DNA of 8,030 nt from Candidatus Collierbacteria bacterium CG_4_9_14_3_um_filter_43_16 (lineage in GTDB: Bacteria > Patescibacteriota > Microgenomatia > UBA1400 > MFAQ01). This document shows, in pieces, positions 5,550 through 8,030 of this stretch (the first letter of the stretch is position 1; each line of letters opens with the position of its first letter). Where the stretch lies: contig PFUC01000087.1 of the NCBI GenBank assembly GCA_002789895.1, positions 5,439 to 13,468 on the forward strand. Reading direction: 5' to 3'. The translations under genes and the position numbers were made by a program. Below the pieces are notes generated by a model that was not told where the DNA came from, searched no databases, and worked only from the letters and a program-made list of their open reading frames with translations.

Positions 5550-6208
5550 ATGCCTTTGTCACCAGAACTAAAAAGACTACCACGGATTGCCGCTTCATTT
5601 TATCGAGCGGGGTTAATGGGTGAGTTGGTTGCAGGAATGGTAAAGGGTGAGGAAGGAAGAAGTATGGTTGAGGACGCGAGAAGGCTAAGAACAGAGTTGG
5701 AGTCGGATAGTATGGTGAGTTTTTCTGGTTTGGAAAATATACCCCGTGAGGGAGGAGCGGTTATCGTTTTTAACCATCCGAACATGGAGATTCTCTTGCC
5801 GGCTATGTTGGAACTTTTTGTCCGTATCTATGACAATAATGGCCAGCAAGTTAAATTGGTGATGGGTTCGGAGATTCCCATGACGACAAAAAACTATAAC
5901 GAAAAAACGGCTCTGCCTGGTTCGGTGTTGCTACTGGAACGATTTCACCGATTGTATTCGAAAAATATAATATCAGTGCCGACATCGGAAAATAGAAAGG
6001 ATTTTCTGTCCGGAAGAACCATGGCGGTAAGAAAAATATGGGAATCCCCACCGTACCAATGGCTATCTGGAAAGATAAGGAGATAGTTCGGGTGGAGGTG
6101 GGTACGCCGTTTAATATTTCTGTAACCGAACCGGACCTGGCAGCCGTCGAGGCGATGTCCAAGATAGCGGAGATTTTACCCGAGAAATTACGAGGGCCGT
6201 TTAGGTAA
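5550..6208 (+). pseudogene. PlsC-like glycerolipid acyltransferase, frameshifted
   Basis: The first frame gives 178 residues to TAG at 6084. Similarity to the 1-acyl-glycerol-3-phosphate acyltransferase fold is seen in GLENIPREGGAVIVFNHPNM at 60-79. At about 6030-6037 the homologous frame shifts: reading one base back from the A-run 6032-6036 gives KNMGIPTVPMAIWKDKEIVR, the typical 'G.P.VPVAI' acyltransferase segment, and continues to TAA at 6206-6208. One A missing from the run (5 instead of 6) explains it. Key motifs are also damaged. The HX4D motif should have Asp at residue 81 but has Ile (Glu at 80), and no FPEG motif is found between VPTSENRKDFLSG and GIPTVP, as if about 20 residues were lost. 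It may therefore be a decayed gene rather than a sequencing error; a non-catalytic family member is the alternative. Its end overlaps the convergent DUF167 gene by 8 nt. Confidence 0.65.
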
Positions 6209-6470
6209 AGAGATCTTTTTGTTTAGGAAGAACTTCAAAATCTTTCAACTCGTCGGGAATTAGGAAAGTTTTCATTTTGGCAGTGTGGCCGGAGGCCAAA
6301 ATGATTTCTGAAGGCGATACACGAAAATAATGAGCAAGAGCCTTGACAACGGCGCCGTTGGCACGACCGTCGATCGGGGGCTCGGTAACAGAAACAATGT
6401 AATAATCAACGTCAGCTTTTTTGACATAAGCCTTTTTCTTCTTTGGTTTCACTTGAACTGTGATTTTCAT
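6201..6470 (-). CDS. DUF167 (YggU-family) protein
   Basis: 89 residues from the ATG at 6470. The DUF167 signature is clear: VSVTEPPIDGRANGAVVKAL at 26-45, matching the family 'V.V..pP.dGkAN.al...LA' core, then FRVSPSEIILASGHTAKMK at about 49-67 ('V..S.I.I..G.tsr.K'), with basic VKPKKKKAYVKK before it. The fold is known; the cellular role is not established. A longer in-frame start at 6512 (14 more residues) is rejected because TATAAT at 6485-6480 lies 9 nt upstream of the 6470 ATG and inside that extension. It follows the truncated tspO on the same strand and converges on the PlsC relic, with stop codons overlapping by 8 nt. Confidence 0.85.
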   Translation of the reverse strand: MKITVQVKPKKKKAYVKKADVDYYIVSVTEPPIDGRANGAVVKALAHYFRVSPSEIILASGHTAKMKTFLIPDELKDFEVLPKQKDLFT

Positions 6471-6479
6471 ACAAGCTCT

Positions 6480-6485
6480 ATTATA
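6480..6485 (-). promoter_or_regulatory. -10 element TATAAT for the DUF167 gene
   Basis: A perfect TATAAT on the minus strand, 9 nt before the ATG at 6470, so the leader would be at most about 3 nt. The hexamer overlaps the stop codon of the tspO fragment (6481-6483). Confidence 0.5.
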
Positions 6486-6738
6486 GATAGATCTGACAGC
6501 GAACATAGACATCGTGACACAAAAAGACTTCGGAAAAATTAAAAATTAAATTCAGGATAAAAGGAACGGCAAAACCAGACTTGAGCTTTTTCTGATAAAC
6601 TCTGTAGAAAACAGTGCCAAATGAAATCGCAATGAGAATATAGAGGACGGTCCAGACGGGACCAAATAACCACGAAGGCGGAGCCCAGGAGGGTTTTTGT
6701 AAAGTTTGGTACCAGGAAACGGTGGAAGATGTATCCAT
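6481..6738 (-). pseudogene. tspO: TspO/MBR family protein, C-terminally truncated
   Basis: TspO proteins are tryptophan-rich membrane proteins of about 150-170 residues with five helices (some short forms lack the first) that bind porphyrins and related ligands. Residues 9-68 match well: WYQTLQKPSWAPPSWLFGPV at 9-28, WTVLYILIAISFGTVFY at 29-45, and a second hydrophobic segment GFAVPFILNLIFNF at 55-68. Homologs continue after LNLIFNF with an AFTPIQFG-like stretch and more helices. Here the frame changes to SEVFLCHDVYVRCQIYL and stops at 85. I checked the other two minus-strand frames down to the DUF167 start and found no TspO tail, so this is a deletion rather than a simple frameshift. The promoter and N-terminus look intact, so a two-helix stub may still be made. 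Confidence 0.75.
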
Positions 6739-6744
6739 ACTTTT

Positions 6745-6750
6745 ACTATA
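6745..6750 (-). promoter_or_regulatory. -10 element TATAGT for tspO
   Basis: On the minus strand TATAGT (5 of 6) is followed by exactly 6 nt and the ATG at 6738, predicting a leaderless transcript. It lies in the 27-nt gap after the thyX stop. Confidence 0.4.
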
Positions 6751-6765
6751 TACCGAACAAGATTA

Positions 6766-7680
6766 TTAGACCTTGGGGAAAGGGGTAGAAAGTCCGTGTG
6801 TACCATCGGGGAGATGGACAACCTTAAAGTCTCCAAAGAGAAGCGGAGCTATCCGAGAGAGACAGCGATAACTTTCGAAGGCAGCCCGCCTTATCTCCGT
6901 TTCGGCATGCTCACTGCCTCTCATGTTCAGGAAGTGGCGCCAGGCCCGAACATTGGCGGTGACCACTACCGGTGCTTCGGTTTCGTTTGGTAAAAGCGAT
7001 CTGGCCGCTTGCCGGACTTTTTTCCGAAGATCTGTTTTATGTTCGGCACCAAGAATTTCGGTACCACCTTTTTGTTTGGCTACCAAATAATCTGTCATGA
7101 CTTCGTATTCCTGCTGAGTTCGGTCTATCCTATCTTCAAATAATTTATGAAGATAATAGTCACCCGCGTATTCCGGTCTTTCAACAAATTTTAAGGTTTT
7201 GCCACCGACATATCTTTGTGATACTTGGGAGAAGCCAAAACCAGCTCGATGGCGAACTAGCTCATGGGTTAGGCTTCTGGAGATGCCCCACCAGAGCATG
7301 GTGACATTGGCGTGTTCGAGAACAGATCCATGACCGGACTCCATAATGTTTTCGAAATATTTAGAGGCGTATTCGTTGACCGTGCGATTGGGACCAAAAC
7401 TTTCGTAACAAAGCTGACCGGCAAACTTACAGAGTGTTTCGGCAGAAGGCAGAGGAGTGGGGTCTTTCAAAAAACTGCTGAAACCCAACTCTTCAGGAAA
7501 GCCATCAAGAAAGCCTTGCAAACCTCGTAAATCTACAGCCGGAACAGAGATAACGGCAACGCCGGGAGACTGGAGATATACTAGTCCGTTTTTTGTTTCA
7601 AAGACTTCAGGGTTGACGACGGGCAAATATCCTTCCGTGGTCTTAATTTCCAGGTTACGATCGTTTTCTTTGTTGGACAT
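6766..7680 (-). CDS. thyX: Flavin-dependent thymidylate synthase
   Basis: Makes dTMP from dUMP using methylene-tetrahydrofolate, FAD and NADPH; active as a cytoplasmic homotetramer. Motifs: GHGSVLEHANVTMLW at 116-130 (folate/FAD side), THELVRHRAGFGFSQVSQRY at 138-157 (the ThyX motif), LLPNETEAPVVVTANVRAWR at 229-248, and NMRGSEHAETEIR at 252-264. The ThyX motif is one residue longer than the usual RHR-X7-S: Arg143-His144-Arg145 is followed by the aligned Ser at 154 (X8), and position 153 is Val. At 304 residues it is longer than the usual 220-250 or so. The extra length is mostly an N-terminal part of about 75 residues with no motif I recognise, plus a short C-terminal tail. The ATG at 7680 is supported by an extended -10 exactly 6 nt upstream. 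It heads the minus-strand run thyX-tspO fragment-DUF167. Confidence 0.95.
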   Translation of the reverse strand: MSNKENDRNLEIKTTEGYLPVVNPEVFETKNGLVYLQSPGVAVISVPAVDLRGLQGFLDGFPEELGFSSFLKDPTPLPSAETLCKFAGQLCYESFGPNRTVNEYASKYFENIMESGHGSVLEHANVTMLWWGISRSLTHELVRHRAGFGFSQVSQRYVGGKTLKFVERPEYAGDYYLHKLFEDRIDRTQQEYEVMTDYLVAKQKGGTEILGAEHKTDLRKKVRQAARSLLPNETEAPVVVTANVRAWRHFLNMRGSEHAETEIRRAAFESYRCLSRIAPLLFGDFKVVHLPDGTHGLSTPFPKV

Positions 7681-7686
7681 GGATTA

Positions 7687-7695
7687 AATATAGCA
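7687..7695 (-). promoter_or_regulatory. Extended -10 TGCTATATT for thyX
   Basis: Read on the minus strand, TGC precedes TATATT (5 of 6), which is followed by exactly 6 nt and the thyX ATG. No Shine-Dalgarno is present, so a leaderless transcript is predicted. Confidence 0.5.
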
Positions 7696-7723
7696 ACTAT
7701 TTATTATCGATATCGTTGAATAT

Positions 7724-7761
7724 CGTCATTGCGAATCTTGTACTCAAGCTGAAGCAATCTC
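7724..7761 (+). repeat. 38-nt hairpin repeat, copy A
   Basis: It opens CGTCATTGCGAA, holds a CTTG-TACT-CAAG hairpin (7737-7748) and ends GCAATCTC. It matches the reverse complement of copy B (7874-7911) at 32 of 38 positions without gaps. The loop is identical and the stem pair differs in a compensating way. The opening and closing resemble the widespread GTCATTGCGA...AAGCAATCTC intergenic repeats. Confidence 0.75.
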
Positions 7762-7804
7762 CGCCATTAAGGGTATACCCAACCTTTTATTTAATCTCAC
7801 TATC

Positions 7805-7865
7805 GGGGATTTACCCCTTCGGGTATCAGCGAACCCCGGTTCGGAATACCGAAACTCGCAATGAC
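7805..7865. repeat. Composite palindromic repeat, sister of the helicase insert
   Basis: It starts GGGGAT, carries ACCCCTTCGGGTA at 7813-7825 (identical to 1823-1835), then a hairpin TTCGG-AATA-CCGAA at 7840-7853, and ends TCGCAATGAC. That last 10-mer recurs at 7901-7910. The order of parts is the same as at 1811-1863, but the internal hairpin differs in sequence. Confidence 0.65.
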
Positions 7866-7873
7866 AGTGGAGT

Positions 7874-7911
7874 GAGATTGCCACACCGTGAGTACACGGT
7901 TCGCAATGACG
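7874..7911 (-). repeat. 38-nt hairpin repeat, copy B (inverted)
   Basis: Inverted relative to copy A. The 12-mer TTCGCAATGACG at 7900-7911 is the exact reverse complement of 7724-7735. It contains a perfect 6-bp hairpin ACCGTG-AGTA-CACGGT at 7885-7900. Confidence 0.75.
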
Positions 7912-8030
7912 GAAGGTGTTAAATCGTGCCTGTGTTGGTCAATCGTGAAGGGTTACTCCTCGGTTCTAAAACGAAATGCACCACCTTCGGTAAAATAGCC
8001 CATTAACAAATTGAGCTTAAATACACAGAA

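Larger units (their letters stand above)
7681..8030. other. Gene-free repeat cluster upstream of thyX
   Basis: 350 nt with no credible gene; the short ORFs here are translations of repeats. After the thyX promoter come three repeat units (7724-7761, 7805-7865, 7874-7911). GAAGGTG 7912-7918 and CACCTTC 7982-7988 form a distant inverted pair. From about 7920 to the end I see no other structure and no gene start. Confidence 0.6.

Noticed and set aside
6030..6041. Programmed -1 frameshift site in the PlsC-like gene
   Set aside because: The local codons AGA AAA ATA do not form a good X XXY YYZ slippery heptamer and no obvious downstream stem was seen; a one-base indel is simpler.
6471..6512. 14-residue N-terminal extension of the DUF167 protein
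   Set aside because: It would contain the perfect TATAAT promoter and lies upstream of the conserved domain start MKITVQVKP.
7724..7911. CRISPR array
   Set aside because: Only two 38-nt copies, in opposite orientation, with an unrelated repeat between; no regular direct repeats or cas genes.
7716..7922. 68-residue plus-strand ORF in the repeat cluster
   Set aside because: Its sequence is simply the translation of repeat units; no promoter or Shine-Dalgarno fits.
7925..7985. Possible tRNA ending GCACCA
   Set aside because: No T-arm or acceptor stem can be paired around GGTTCTAAAA, and no anticodon arm was found.
1..8030. Recoding of TGA as glycine, as in some CPR groups
   Set aside because: All recognised genes read through their conserved domains without in-frame TGA, so nothing calls for it.

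Overview
The window looks like a piece of chromosome from a Candidate Phyla Radiation (Patescibacteria-type) bacterium. The basis is indirect. Genes are short and tightly packed, Shine-Dalgarno sites are mostly absent, tandem FemAB-like proteins and a large ThyX are present, and the 4-TM protein resembles a family I remember from such genomes. Genes end in TAA or TAG and none needs an in-frame TGA, so the standard bacterial code fits. No rRNA, tRNA, CRISPR array or transposase was found.

Layout, plus strand first: the 3' part of a UvrD/PcrA-type helicase (1-1974, running in from the left edge), two tandem FemAB-like acyltransferases (2003-3022 and 3022-3843, overlapping as TAATG), a 209-nt gap, and a 4-TM membrane protein (4053-4487). 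Uracil-DNA glycosylase follows on the minus strand (4493-5155), converging on the membrane gene with 5 nt between them. From 5156 to 5549 there is no conventional gene. Instead there is an extended -10 promoter, about 315 nt that folds into several hairpins and holds two tiny ORFs, and a textbook intrinsic terminator. A frameshifted PlsC-like acyltransferase comes next (5550-6208, plus). Then come three minus-strand genes, in transcription order thyX (7680-6766), a truncated tspO (6738-6481) and a DUF167/YggU protein (6470-6201). The right end (7681-8030) is a cluster of palindromic dispersed repeats.

Three themes stand out. First, five starts have a -10-like hexamer exactly 6 nt upstream of the start codon, which predicts leaderless mRNAs. 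Second, a palindromic repeat of the kind seen at 7805-7865 also lies in frame inside the C-terminal part of the helicase, much like Rickettsia palindromic elements. Third, the 5198-5525 transcription unit combines a leaderless micro-ORF, a switch-like GGAGGC/GCCTCC/GGAGGC arrangement, and a helix that hides the only strong Shine-Dalgarno site in the window, in front of an 18-residue ORF.

Functionally the genes cover DNA repair and uracil control (helicase, Ung, ThyX) and cell envelope (FemAB pair, PlsC relic, TspO relic, 4-TM protein). I see no evidence that they form one pathway.
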